A program made the translations under genes and the position numbers. A stretch of 64,000 nt of DNA, taken from Xylona heveae TC161. Lineage: Eukaryota; Ascomycota; Xylonomycetes; Xylonales; Xylonaceae. This document shows positions 48,761 to 59,538 of the stretch, piece by piece (the stretch's first letter is position 1; each line of letters begins with the position of its first letter). The DNA lies in contig NW_017264200.1 in NCBI RefSeq assembly GCF_001619985.1, positions 620,001 to 684,000 on the forward strand, written 5' to 3'. Under the pieces are notes generated by a model, which did not search any database, was not told the origin of the DNA, and saw only the letters and a program-made list of their open reading frames with translations.

Positions 48761-50778
48761 TTAACCAGCCTGGTACAAAGTCAAAGCCGCAACATGAGGA
48801 TTGATCTGGCTGAGGTTGAACGGGCTCAAGGCGAGCGGAGTGTCCACGAGAGCGATGAAAACAGTGCCGTTGATCTAGAATAGAGGAATTAGTATCTTTC
48901 ATTTGTTATGCAATCAAGAAACGGAAAACGCACCATTGGATTGTTCTCGAACGTGGAGACATTGGGCTGGATAGTCGTGCCGGTATTGTTTCCGGTGAGC
49001 GTCAATTTGGAGTATGTCACATTCTGAGAGATGTTAGTCGCTAATCTCAAATTGAAGTGCAATCAAAATGCATGATAAATGAGGAGAAAGAAGTTTTTGA
49101 AAACATAGAAGAGGCACAGAGAGAGAGGAGAGGCGGTGGCATAAATGATAAAAAGCAAAAAAAATGATAACGAATTGGGTCGATCCGGGGATCGAACCCG
49201 GGACCTCTCGCAAATTGTACTTAGGTTTTTGAGAAGGAACTCGCGCTCCGACTCCCTAAGCGAGAATCATACCACTAGACCAATCGACCAATTGTTGTTT
49301 TTTGATCCTCAAAAAGTGATTGTCTATTATTGGGACAAACAGAGCGAGGGCAGAAACATAAATTATCCAGCTGCGACAAAGGTAAACATACCAATTGGTT
49401 GACCCAGGCGACCCACGAAGGTGCACCAGCACTGGTCGAAGTGACATAACTGTTGTTCGGGCCGACGAGCTGCCCGGGGGCGTCCCACTGCAATTGAACC
49501 AATCGGCCGGGGTACGACAACGGAATGGAGCGATTGTGCGTAATTGCCGGATTGCAATTCGAGCCCACGCCGGTAGCGTTGACACAAAGGCTGGAACTAG
49601 GAACAATTGCGTCGTTGAGAGGGGCCTCAATGGAAAAGCCCTGGGTTTCATTGGAGCCGGTTTGGTTCGCATTGGTGCGAGCGGCGTTGGGCTGGTTGAT
49701 GACATGCAGAGCCGGATAGTTCTGCCAAGCCAGACGGGTCTGGTTTTGTGGACAGCTACTGATATATGGTGCGATCAAGGTCCAAGCCCAGCTCTGAGGA
49801 ATTCCAACTTCAAACCACACAGGCATTGGGAAAAGCCCATCGAACTGACGGAAGATCATCTGCTGGCGGGCCTCGGTACTGATAGATTGAAGGAGCAGCT
49901 GGCCGACAGGACGAGAGTCCAGGTGGTTGAGGAAGCCGTACACACCACTCTCGCCAACACGAGTCAACTTCTGATTAAAGTCGACAAACTCGCGCACCGT
50001 TTGGAAGGGGTAGTTATAAGTGCATTGCTTGGGCGCTGCCTGAGGTCCGAGAATGTTGGTAAGGAGGGTGGCATGGCCGACCTCTTGGTCAGCCATGAAC
50101 TCGATCAAGAAGCGGTCTTCGGCGGTCAAGCCCGCAGCTTGAAAATCCGCAGCAGAGAACATCGCCAAGCCATTGTGGAAAACGTCTAGTTCAATGTACT
50201 CCTGATAGAGACCGAGAGCCTAGTACAGAATAAAAGTTAGATAATCACCGGCTACACCTATGGGGCAGGCGTCATACAATTGATTCGAAATCAAAATCAC
50301 TTTGCACTCGGTACACCGGCTCCGATCCATTTGTTCCCTCACCACCAGCTGGGGTAAACGGGGCAGGCTCAGGCTCATGCAATTGTCCGTCGCTAGGATA
50401 ACCGTTCGTCTCAGCAGGACTTGGAGGGAGAGCGGGAATAGACTGTGCTTGTACGCTCAATGACAGAGCACCGGTGGTGGTCGCCCGTCCTGTAAATGAG
50501 CCGTGAGATGCCTCGGTCAACTGGCTGCTGACCACTGGTGGCGGTGAGACTGCTGAGGTGTATTGCACAGGAACACTCGCATTGGCCATGGTCATGTTCG
50601 ACATGGCTGAGGCAGTTGCCGTTGGCATTCCTGTTCCAGGCATTCCTGTTCCAGGTATTCCAGGCATGGTTATATTAGTTGGGCCGGATATATGTGGAGA
50701 AGAAACAGCCTGAGGAGCAGGCAAGGCATCAACCGCGACGCCCAAGAGGGCAGCCGCGAGTGCGATTCTCGCCAACAT
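48761..50778 (-). CDS. Secreted Rds1-like, ferritin-like-domain protein
   Basis: Member of the fungal family named after the S. pombe stress-response protein Rds1, with a ferritin-like helical domain; no enzymatic role is established. Exons 50778-50278, 50219-49392, 49023-48934 and 48874-48761 give 510 residues, all joins in phase 0. Residues 1-19 form a signal peptide (MLARIALAAALLGVAVDALP). A Pro/Ser/Thr-rich spacer with PGTGM repeats runs to about residue 165. The ferritin-like part follows (ALGLYQEYIELDVFHNGLAM, FLIEFMADQEVGHATLL with possible metal-binding Glu/His, FVDFNQKLTRVGESGVYGFL). Many Asn-X-Ser/Thr sites fit a secreted glycoprotein. Intron 2 (49024-49391) contains a tRNA gene. 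Confidence 0.87.
49157..49164 (-). terminator. RNA polymerase III terminator of tRNA-Pro
   Basis: Run of eight T on the minus strand, 13 bases beyond the tRNA 3' end, as expected for polymerase III termination. Confidence 0.8.
49178..49289 (-). tRNA. tRNA-Pro (anticodon AGG) with intron
   Basis: The minus strand folds into a full cloverleaf. A perfect seven-pair acceptor stem joins GGTCGAT to ATCGACC. The A-box-type D arm is TGGTCTAGTGG, the anticodon stem CTCGC/GCGAG holds the loop TTAGGGT with anticodon AGG, and the T arm CCGGG-TTCGATC-CCCGG contains a good B box. A 41-base intron (about 49213-49253) sits at the canonical position, one base 3' of the anticodon. The whole gene lies inside intron 2 of the rds1-like gene, in the same orientation. 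Confidence 0.93.
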
Positions 50779-53230
50779 TGTGACAAGTGTCTCTCAGATG
50801 TTGTTCACCCAGATAACAATCTCAAGTCAATTAAAGCCCGTCCTCTGTCAGTCCTGTTGCGATTCAACTCAATTCAATTCAAACTGTCAGAGGTCAAGTT
50901 ATAGGCAGTGCGGGGACAGCAGGCTATATAGGACCTCCCCAAAGCATCCAAGCCAGTGCCAATGCTTGCGAATGCTTCCCAGAGACTTGACCACGTCTCA
51001 TTGGGAAAAGCAATGGCCACATTAGGATTGATTGCGTGGCAACCAAGTGAGACGGAGCTCATCCAAGTCATCCTAAGAGTAAAGCTCGAGCTGGACAAAA
51101 AGATGACGCCAGCATGTGCAGGCTATACCTGAATGTCCAGAGTCATCTTACCTCCAATAATCGGTTCGAGCGGCTGCACTCCTTCACTCCACCAGGGCAA
51201 TGCAGAGCATCTAGTCGGCTCTCAGTGCAAAATATTCCGGTGGGGGGAAAGTGCCGATTCCATTTCCGGGAGATTCGAGGGGTGATGGAGGGTGGATTCC
51301 ATTTCATGAGAAAATCCTTGTCGTACAAAAGCAGCATAACAGTTCTAATCGTCATTAGCCATCGCTCAGCAGTAGGCAAGAATTGGTTAGGGGTCCGATG
51401 GAGGCTGCACTGACCACCAAGTCATGACATTATGATTACTTTGTTGAGGCACTGGTGGAGCGAAATGAGAGACGAGAAATATGGTGAGTAGCAGATCATC
51501 CGGACATGGAACCCGACGGCAAAGAGCCACGGATGAAGATGAATAGCTCAAGGTTTCCCTGGTTCCATGAGGGGGTTGTTGGCTGGTGAATCGATGACGT
51601 TGGGATGATTCGTGGGAAGTCTGGATATAGACTATTCCTAAGCGCTACTAAGGAAGTACTGATGCAGCGTACCAATCTTCTATGGCAGCTCAAAGTATAA
51701 CTGAAGTGCTTAGGTGCTCGCCTCTCATCAGCCGCAGCGGATCTAAGCGAAGGCGGGCGGCGATAAACCCCATGGCGCACCTGGCGCCCGCCTAATTCCG
51801 CTAACCTTAGCTAAACTTAACTATTTACTCCCCGATCTTCCCAGGGTTGACCCTGTGCGCTAACCATCCGCTATGGAAGCTTCACCAACATACGGAGCTA
51901 TTACAGCTTCTGTTGATAAATATTCATATGCCGTTAATCCATTTCATGATCTTATTTTAGTCTTGGGAGATTCATTTTTCAAACTACTAATGAAATCTGA
52001 CAATTTCTTTAGAAGCCAAACCATAGCACAAACCCAGGAAATGAAACCCCATCCAAATCAGCGAGAATATTGAGCAGACTGCAATAAATAATTTAAAGTG
52101 AAGCATATCGCTAATCATGTTCAGGTTTTATAGTGCTTCAAAACACTCGCGGCTCGAATGTATGCCTAAATATAGTTACTTCGCCATCGATCTGCCACAG
52201 CGAACAATACAAAATCCTGTCAAAACATCACAAGCCACTCGGCCAATTTCTGATACCCAGAATACCAGTTGTCTCTATTCCCAAATTCCAGTTTAGAGAC
52301 CTTGACAATTACATTTGTGAACAGCGCCCAGCTTCCCGTTCGAGATTTGCACGACCACAGCCTCTCGCATATCGATTCCTAATCGAGCCATGTCAATGTC
52401 TTAAAACTCGAGGATGAAACCTTTCCGGAGGAGATACCATAAACGGATTTTTCCATATGCCCGGAATAGCATCCAAAACATGAAAGTTACGAGATCGTAA
52501 ATCCATGTATCTCGTACCTCAAGACAAAGTCTCCTGAAACCACTGACAACTTGTAATCGAGTAACATCTACTTGCACCTCACGCAACGTCTTAAGCCAAC
52601 AACTGCTCAGACCGCATAGGCCGCACAGGCCAGGCCAGGTCCAGAATACTCATCGACGTGTAGAAGCTACACACCCTCAAGGTCGAGAACCCATCCCTGC
52701 CAAATGAGACAGAAAAGCTCAACACCTTGTTTCAAACGGCACAAAGAAAAACGAGGGTTAGGTACGAGCAGGCAGCAGCCGCAGAAACACTCCGCGGAGA
52801 GAAAAAAAAAAGTCCAGGCGCACAGGCGCCATGCCGGGAACACTCCGGTCTAACACAGCATACTGGTAAAACATACATATCCGGAACTGCTTTCCGAAGT
52901 GAAATTTGACCGAGAAACGTATTCGCACCGGCACTTGCACCGGAACTAAAACCAACGGATTCAATGTTTCTGATCCAAAAACGAAAAGAATTGAGGAAAA
53001 TGCCGAGAACCAGGAGACGAGAACTACCACGAGGCCTAGAGACTTCTAACGGGCCAGACCCAGGGCCGCAAAACCCCCGAGACCCAGCCACCGAGGGCAC
53101 AGGATGGACTGACTGTTTCAGAACCAGTATTTGTAATAGGTGTTCAGTTGCCTCTTGGCAGGTTTGCCTCTAGTGTTCATCTCCGAGTTTCCCTTTAAGA
53201 CTCAGCGTTCCTCGATCTCCGCAGCATTGC

Positions 53231-53537
53231 TTCGGAACGCTGGGATCGGGGATTCTGCTTTGTTATCGAACTTCGACATGCTCTTGCCAAACACCGACCC
53301 TCGGAACACGCCCGACGACTTTGCTGCGCCCGAGAACCGCCCAGACTAATTCGTATGATTTCGGAACCGCTGGGATCGGGAGATTATCTTTGTTATCGAA
53401 GTTTGGGGAACCGGTGTGGACGGGCACCTTGCACCTTATTTTTCGTGATGTCGGACCGAATTTGCCCATCCCAAACAACGACCCTCGTATTGCGCGGACG
53501 ACTTCGATTTCGCTGCGCCGAGAACCTCCCCGACTAC
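53231..53537. repeat. Imperfect tandem duplication
   Basis: Copy one, 53231-53348, begins TTCGGAACGCTGGGATCGGG and ends in CCGAGAACCGCCCAGACTA. Copy two, 53360-53537, repeats the same landmarks (TTCGGAACCGCTGGGATCGG; CAACGACCCTCG; GCCGAGAACCTCCCCGACTA) with an extra block of about 57 bases in its middle. No transposon ends were recognised. Confidence 0.8.
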
Positions 53538-54059
53538 ACACACATGAGTTCAGCAGAGAAAGAGCAAAAACTAGCCAATACGAACGCAGTCAGACTCGAG
53601 CAAAGGACATGTAAGTCTCGATATTATCTCTGTTTTACACGAGGATTTTTGTCCTGGTACCTGTATCTCAGTCCTTTGTCTTTACATGGTCGCGACAACG
53701 AGAACAACAAGAACAGAACAGCAACAGAAAATGACCCTGTGACTTAGATGACAGGGGTGTCATTTTCGTAGCTAACGAGTCCCTGGGAGGCGTTCATCAC
53801 ATGGGATGCTGTCCTTTACTTTGTCAAGGGCAACGCCCAAGTGGAAGGAACGAATGTCTAATGTCAAACTTTCTATCGCAGAACAACGTACTCTTTAGAA
53901 GCATAGAACATAGACCGTCAACGAAGTAAGTCAAGTGAACATTGCACATGTCCTCAAGCGCACGTACATGAAGCAGCGTGTTCGAGTATTGGAAGAATCC
54001 GATAGTAGCGAATTTGAGTATTTGAAAAGATGTAAGATATTAGCGAAATCGAGTCGTGG

Positions 54060-54175
54060 AAGCGGCATAAGGTAGTCAATAGAGAGATATAAGATAGTAG
54101 CCGACAATACGCAAGAGAGACATAAGATAGTCAACCGAAGAGATAGATGGTAGTCGATAGAAGAAATATAGAGAA
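54060..54175. repeat. Degenerate purine-rich minisatellite
   Basis: The motif GAGATATAAGATAGTAG and close variants (AGACATAAGATAGTCAA, AGAGATAGATGGTAGTCGA, AGAAATATAGAGAAC) recur about every 30-40 bases. Units are too diverged to fix a consensus by eye. Confidence 0.55.
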
Positions 54176-54807
54176 CTAAGATAATAGCGATAATAAGTAA
54201 AAATAAAATTTAGATGAGACCAGCATCTATTAAACTACCTAGGTAGAGAGGCAACTATTGATAATTGTAACGAGTTTAAGCAAAACGAAATAATGCAAAC
54301 GAGATAAGGAAAACAGAAAATAATGCAGCGATTTAAGCAAAAACAATAAGCGGCAGACCGATGCCGACACCGGTGCAATGCAGCGTGTAGATACATTACG
54401 ACATGGGACACATTAGGAAAAGAACACAAGGAAAGGGAAGCGACAAGAGTACAAAATACTTGAACATGACAAAAGACGAAAGGACAAAAGACCTCACCAG
54501 AAACAAACAAACAAAAGAAGATAAAGAATACTCCAGACAAGAAAAGACAAAAAGACCAAAGATAACAATAAAAAATAAAAACCAAATGATAAAATAAAAT
54601 AAAAAGCAAATGCGTATGTCCTTGTCTTTCGATATGTAGGAAGTTGAAAATGTGCATATGGGTGATGGATGTTGTATATACCGTTCCCCGTTTCGGGGAA
54701 CCTTCCTCTCTTCAACCGAATCTCACAAGGGATCATGTACATTCGCCTTCTCTTTTGTTTTGCTCTCCTCTTTCTCAGACCTTCTACAACAACTTCTCAA
54801 AAAAAAA

Positions 54808-56316
54808 TTACAGGCCCAAGACCTGATAGTTGAAGTTGCATGTCCCGTTGGTATCGGCCTGCACTGCGACCGAGCCAGACTGGGTGGTCAAGGTGTTGTT
54901 TCCATCCGCGGAGAGGACGGTGACTTTCGGGGCGGTACCGACCCGGATACCGCCGACATCCCACTTATTCAGGCCCTGGACAGTCTTGTAGCTTCCGATG
55001 AGGGCACCGTTGCTGTAGACGTTGACAGTGTTGCCTGCTTCAGCGGAGAACAGGGCCACCAGGACAGAGTCCTCGGTGTTTTGCCAGCCGCTGGGCTTGC
55101 CCAAGGAGTCGTCCGGGCAGGTTGCAGAGCCCAGGAGAGGGCGGTACCAGAAGGCACCGGTGACGGCGAGACCGTTGAGGGGAAGCATGTCGCTTGTGTC
55201 GGTGACGCCGCACTTGACGGCCTGAATGAAGGGCGGGATCAAGTGTTGCCAGCCCGAGTGGTCGTAGCCATCGGTGTACGCAGGGATGGGGGTTCCTGCG
55301 ATAGCCTCGGGCCAGGCGTTGCCAATGTAGTGGCTCTCGCCTGAATCGTTCCAGGTGAGAATCTCGACAAAGTCCGGCCCGTCGGCAAGGATCTGGGGCA
55401 TGCGCTCGGCCAGGGCAAGCTCGCCGCGCAGATACCAGTTTTGGTTGCTGTCAATGTGCTTAAACTGAACAGATGAAATAGCTAAAGGGAGAAAAACAAA
55501 AATTAGCCCTGGGTTCTTGGGAATTTGAAACAGCAATGGAAAAGGGAGAAGGGGAGGTAAACATACGCATCATATAAGTCTTGTTAGCGGCTCGAGCGCC
55601 AGCAATGTATTGTTTGTCAATGGAGTCGCTGACGCTCGTTTTTCCGGCAGATGACGGTACCCAAGCGCTGTCCCAGCCCATGACGCCGTCGACAACGGGA
55701 TAATTCTCAAAAAAATTGTTGGGTCCGTTGGAGTTGTCGCAAAATGATGGAACAAAGTAGGTGTCAATGCCATCGGCAAGGAGGGCATCGCGGTAATGGA
55801 TCTGCCATCCCGCATTGGGAGAAGACTCGCCAAAGTTAAGGTTGCCGCCATAGAAGGTACTGGTGAAGGGCTTGCCCTGGTAGTGGTAGTAGGCGCTGTT
55901 GTTGACGTATTGCTGGAAGAAAGGAATGAATTGGGATGGGTCTTGGAAGGCATCCATGTCGAAGCTGAAGAAGAGCTTAAAGTTATACTGGTTTGCAGCC
56001 TGGAAGAGCGACTGCACTGCAGACGTCAACCAGTCTCCGCTCGTGGCCTGGAGGTTCAGTGCAAAGGCATCAAGGCCCAGGGCCTTGGCCTGCTGGATAT
56101 CTGTATTGGCATGGTCTTGGGTAATGCCACCGACCTAAAAGAAAACGTTAATTATTGCTCTGCTGTAGCTATGCAGTAAGGGTTTTGCAGGAAAGGACCT
56201 ACCATGTAGTGTGCAAAGACGCCCTTGACATCTGCAGACGCACGCCTGGTCAAGCATGACCACACAAGGCAGCCCGTGAAGAGAGTAGTCCAGGCGGACC
56301 TGCGGCTGGAAGGCAT
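54808..56316 (-). CDS. Secreted alpha-1,3-glucanase (mutanase), GH71
   Basis: Glycoside hydrolase family 71 enzyme that hydrolyses cell-wall alpha-1,3-glucan. Exons 56316-56203, 56134-55567 and 55481-54808 give 451 residues. The ATG at 56316 starts a signal peptide (MPSSRRSAWTTLFTGCLVWS, cleavage near RASA-DVKG); an upstream in-frame start is only TTG. Family landmarks: GVFAHYMVGGITQDHANTDI at the mature N terminus, KLFFSFDMDAF, YYHYQGKPFTSTFYGG, YPVVDGVMGWDSAW and FVEILTWNDSGESHYIGNAW, the last two carrying conserved acidic residues. The 110-residue C-terminal beta-rich part ends CNFNYQVLGL. It is short compared with GH71 enzymes that bear separate glucan-binding modules. Likely used in wall remodelling or fungal glucan use. 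Confidence 0.93.
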
Positions 56317-59300
56317 AGTGGGCAAAAAGAACGATTGAGATGAGATACTCAAAAAAATGGTTTAGAGAGAGAGAGAGAGATGGAAACTGAGAAGCTCCAA
56401 AAAAAAATCTAGACCGAAATAGAATGAATGATCACGATTGCTGCCAATGGTCCAGATGAGGCCGAGGCGCTCTAGTTTATATGTCCAGTGCTGTCTATTT
56501 CAAAGCCCCTCAAAATCGAGGCGGACAAAGGATCATAATATACTTGTTCAAGGCCTCCGTTCTGCTGAGTGAATGTCGTCACTGCCTGTTCACTCAGGCG
56601 AGGGAAGTGGCTAACACCGCCTGAGAAGGTCAGAGTCAAAACAGTTTGTGAAGACCCCAGGATTCGCCTTCACGAATCCTCTCGCGAGGCAGAGACACCG
56701 AAAAAAACCTTCCGCACAGTGTGTGCGGTGTGGGTGTGAGATGGAAAAGTGTGTGCTGACCTGCGGCGTGACAAAAAGAGGAACCCACTCGGGAAAACCC
56801 ACTTGATGGGGATGTCTAGCAGAATTGAGCACAATAAATGAAACACAGGAGGCGAAACAATGAGATGTTCGAAAATGCAACATAAACTAAGCTCTTTGGA
56901 CGCGCATAAGATTTGCAGATCCCGTTTTCGTAGCGTTCAAACAAAACTCACAAATCAGAAGCCTCCAACAAAGGCATTCAAGAAAACAAAAAGAAAAATA
57001 TGATCCAGTAGCCTTGTGGTTCTCTACAGAAAATGAGCTGACCAGGGGGGGTGTGTGTGTTGTGTGCGTGATGGGTATGGAGAATGAAAGGGCAAACATC
57101 AACAAAGGAGTGATCCGCACACCGGCCGAAGTCAAGGCAATCTAATCCGCAAGCAAAAAAACTGCAGAGTAATAGAAACTGAGAGTCAATCAATCCGAAT
57201 CAGCAATGCGGACAAGACGTCAGTAAAAGAAAGATAATTTTACAGAAAACACCACACTCGTCATTCCCAGCGGTCATGCGCGTGGTCCTAAGGCGGGGGA
57301 GCTCTAATGCGCCGTACAGTAGTCCAGTAATCTTGCTTACCGCGCCTCACGGAAGGTATGCACTGCGAAAAGAAAAGAGGGTGTTCGATGGTGGAGGTTT
57401 ACCTTGGTTTGTGCACCCGTGATCCATCTGTGTGCGGTTCGCGCAGGGGGGGGTAGGGGGTGTGCGTGTGTGTGGGCGCTCAGGTGTCTTTTTCTCCTTT
57501 TGTCCTCTCTCAGATTCAGACACCCTGAATGGATCGGAAAAGAGATGAAGGGCGGAGAATTGGTGTGGCAGAAAGAGGCAGGAGGAGTTGATGCATGTAC
57601 TCGGACAGACAGCAGCTCGAGAAGTAGGTAGGTAGGTGTTAGTGAAGGAGGTGAGTGCCGGGCGTGTGTCGTTTGATGTCTTGGTGCGCTTCGGCAATTG
57701 GACGGCGTAGACCGTTGGTTGTGGGGAAAGAGTGTGAGAGAGACAGAGACGATGTGTGAGATGAGATGAGAGTAATAATAAAATAATATTAATGCACTTT
57801 TATCACCTCCTCCCCGGCATAAGGCCACGACACTATTCTCATGTTTTAATCCTCTTTGGGATTTGGATACTCCTGCCCAAAGTAAAAAATAAGGTAAAAG
57901 TACGAGTACGGCGACCGAAAGCAGTGGGGAACATGTTAAATTGGTCAAATTACGAAACCACAATGAAGCGGCGGCGGCGGCTCGCACACAAATGATCACT
58001 TCTTTCCTGAGATGTTGATGATGATCGTCATTCCATTAAACCTGGTAATGATTAATGTTACTAATTGAAACGTGGCCCGGCCAAAAAAGTCTGATAGATT
58101 CCTACTCAATTTGTTCATTTGGCGAGCTAACGCCAAGGAACACCTGGTCTACAACGAAGATCCCTACGCGGATTTTCAGCCTTGTCTGGTTTGAATCACT
58201 GCAAGGGACCTGACTGTATCTCTTCGGACAAATTCTGAATTTCTGAAGATTCAGAAGGAGAATTTGTCAGATTCTGGCAGGGACAAGACCACGGCCTTGG
58301 AGAGACAATCATCGTCGAGTTTTCCAAAACAATTGTTGACTCGAGTTGGCAATGATTTGAAGAAACAAAGTCCAAGCAAGAGGTCTCAGCCTATAAGGAG
58401 CGGTCCGATTCGGCTGCATTAGGCCATCTGAGACATCATGCGAAACCGCGTCTGAAACCCGCAAGAAGACCACGAGAGAAGGGAGACACAAAGGAGAAGA
58501 AAAGGGAAATTGAAGCCCAAGGGCTGAAGAATCCCGACCTAATGGTTTTATCGCCCGTTATCACCCCCATCGGATCTGACCGACCCAGACTGCTCGACCG
58601 AGGTCAGACATGCTACGCCCGACTTCAGCTTGAATAGCATTGTCTTGCTTGTATCCACGTTGTTTTATTGTTTCGCAACGCCCGAGGGCGGCTCTGGAAT
58701 CTCCGAAGAACGGCCGCAGAGAGCGCCATGTTTTCTTCAGCCTGAGGAACAAAGAAAAACCAATGAGACTTGATCTCGGACGTATTGCCTTTCACATCGC
58801 GAGTTTCTGCCAGTCCCAGTGTCCATGTGTCGCGCGCACGCGCAGGCAAGACCTAAACAGGTTTCGAGGACAAATCATGAATCGTAATAGTAACACTGTA
58901 CAATGGCACGTCAAACTAAATCTCCGATGCAACGCTCCTCGTCAAAAAATTTTTTTATTTCATTTTTTCCAGAGTGTCAAACTCGCCTCCATTCGCCCCA
59001 TTTCGTTTATATACATAATCTCGTCATCGAGTAAGATACCTTGGTTGAGAGTCATGACCAAACGCACTTGACCGCAAGATGCGTCTGACCGGGTTGCGCG
59101 GTTTAATGCGATCAATAATAATGACGACAAGGGGGAAAGAAAGTATGTCGACCCCTTGTCGCTCAGACGCCCCCTCAAGGGTCAAAAGAAATAGGCCAAT
59201 GCGAGACCCCGCATCCGTGCGTCGAAGCGCTTTCGGGGTGGCGTGCGTGGCAGTTTTGGCGTCTGCAAGCCAGGAGATGTTGACCCTTCTGTACTGGAAA

Positions 59301-59538
59301 CCTTTTTACTCCGGCTGCGACATTGGACTTCCCTATCGGCATGCAACGACCGCTTGGTCGGCCCATGTATCAAAGTACCGGTACCAAGCCCCCGACGTCA
59401 AGCGCTCAAATCCCACGTGCATGATAGATCAAGAAAAAGGGTCTTGACCCGACAAACCAAATCGCGGAGCAATAATACCAACCGGGTGATAATTGGCGCA
59501 TTGCGGGGGAATGCACCTGCAACTTCAAATTTCCCCCT
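56317..59538. other. Intergenic region between GH71 and trm1
   Basis: About 3.2 kb containing the GH71 promoter and the trm1 3' untranslated region (both -). Short AG/AC repeats occur (near 56364-56382 and 57046-57066). A 220-codon minus-strand frame at 57337-57999 is rejected as low-complexity. No gene supported. Confidence 0.55.

Larger units (their letters stand above)
50779..54807. other. Gene-free interval with decayed repeats
   Basis: About 4 kb. The first part should include the rds1-like promoter (-), and the far end the 3' untranslated region of the GH71 gene (-). Open frames lack family patterns and codon regularity. A diverged tandem duplication and a degenerate short-period repeat are listed separately. 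Confidence 0.6.

Noticed and set aside
57337-57999. 220-codon minus-strand open frame upstream of the GH71 gene
   Set aside because: Low-complexity His/Pro/Ser text, no domain, overlapping AC/GT repeats; it looks like promoter or leader sequence.
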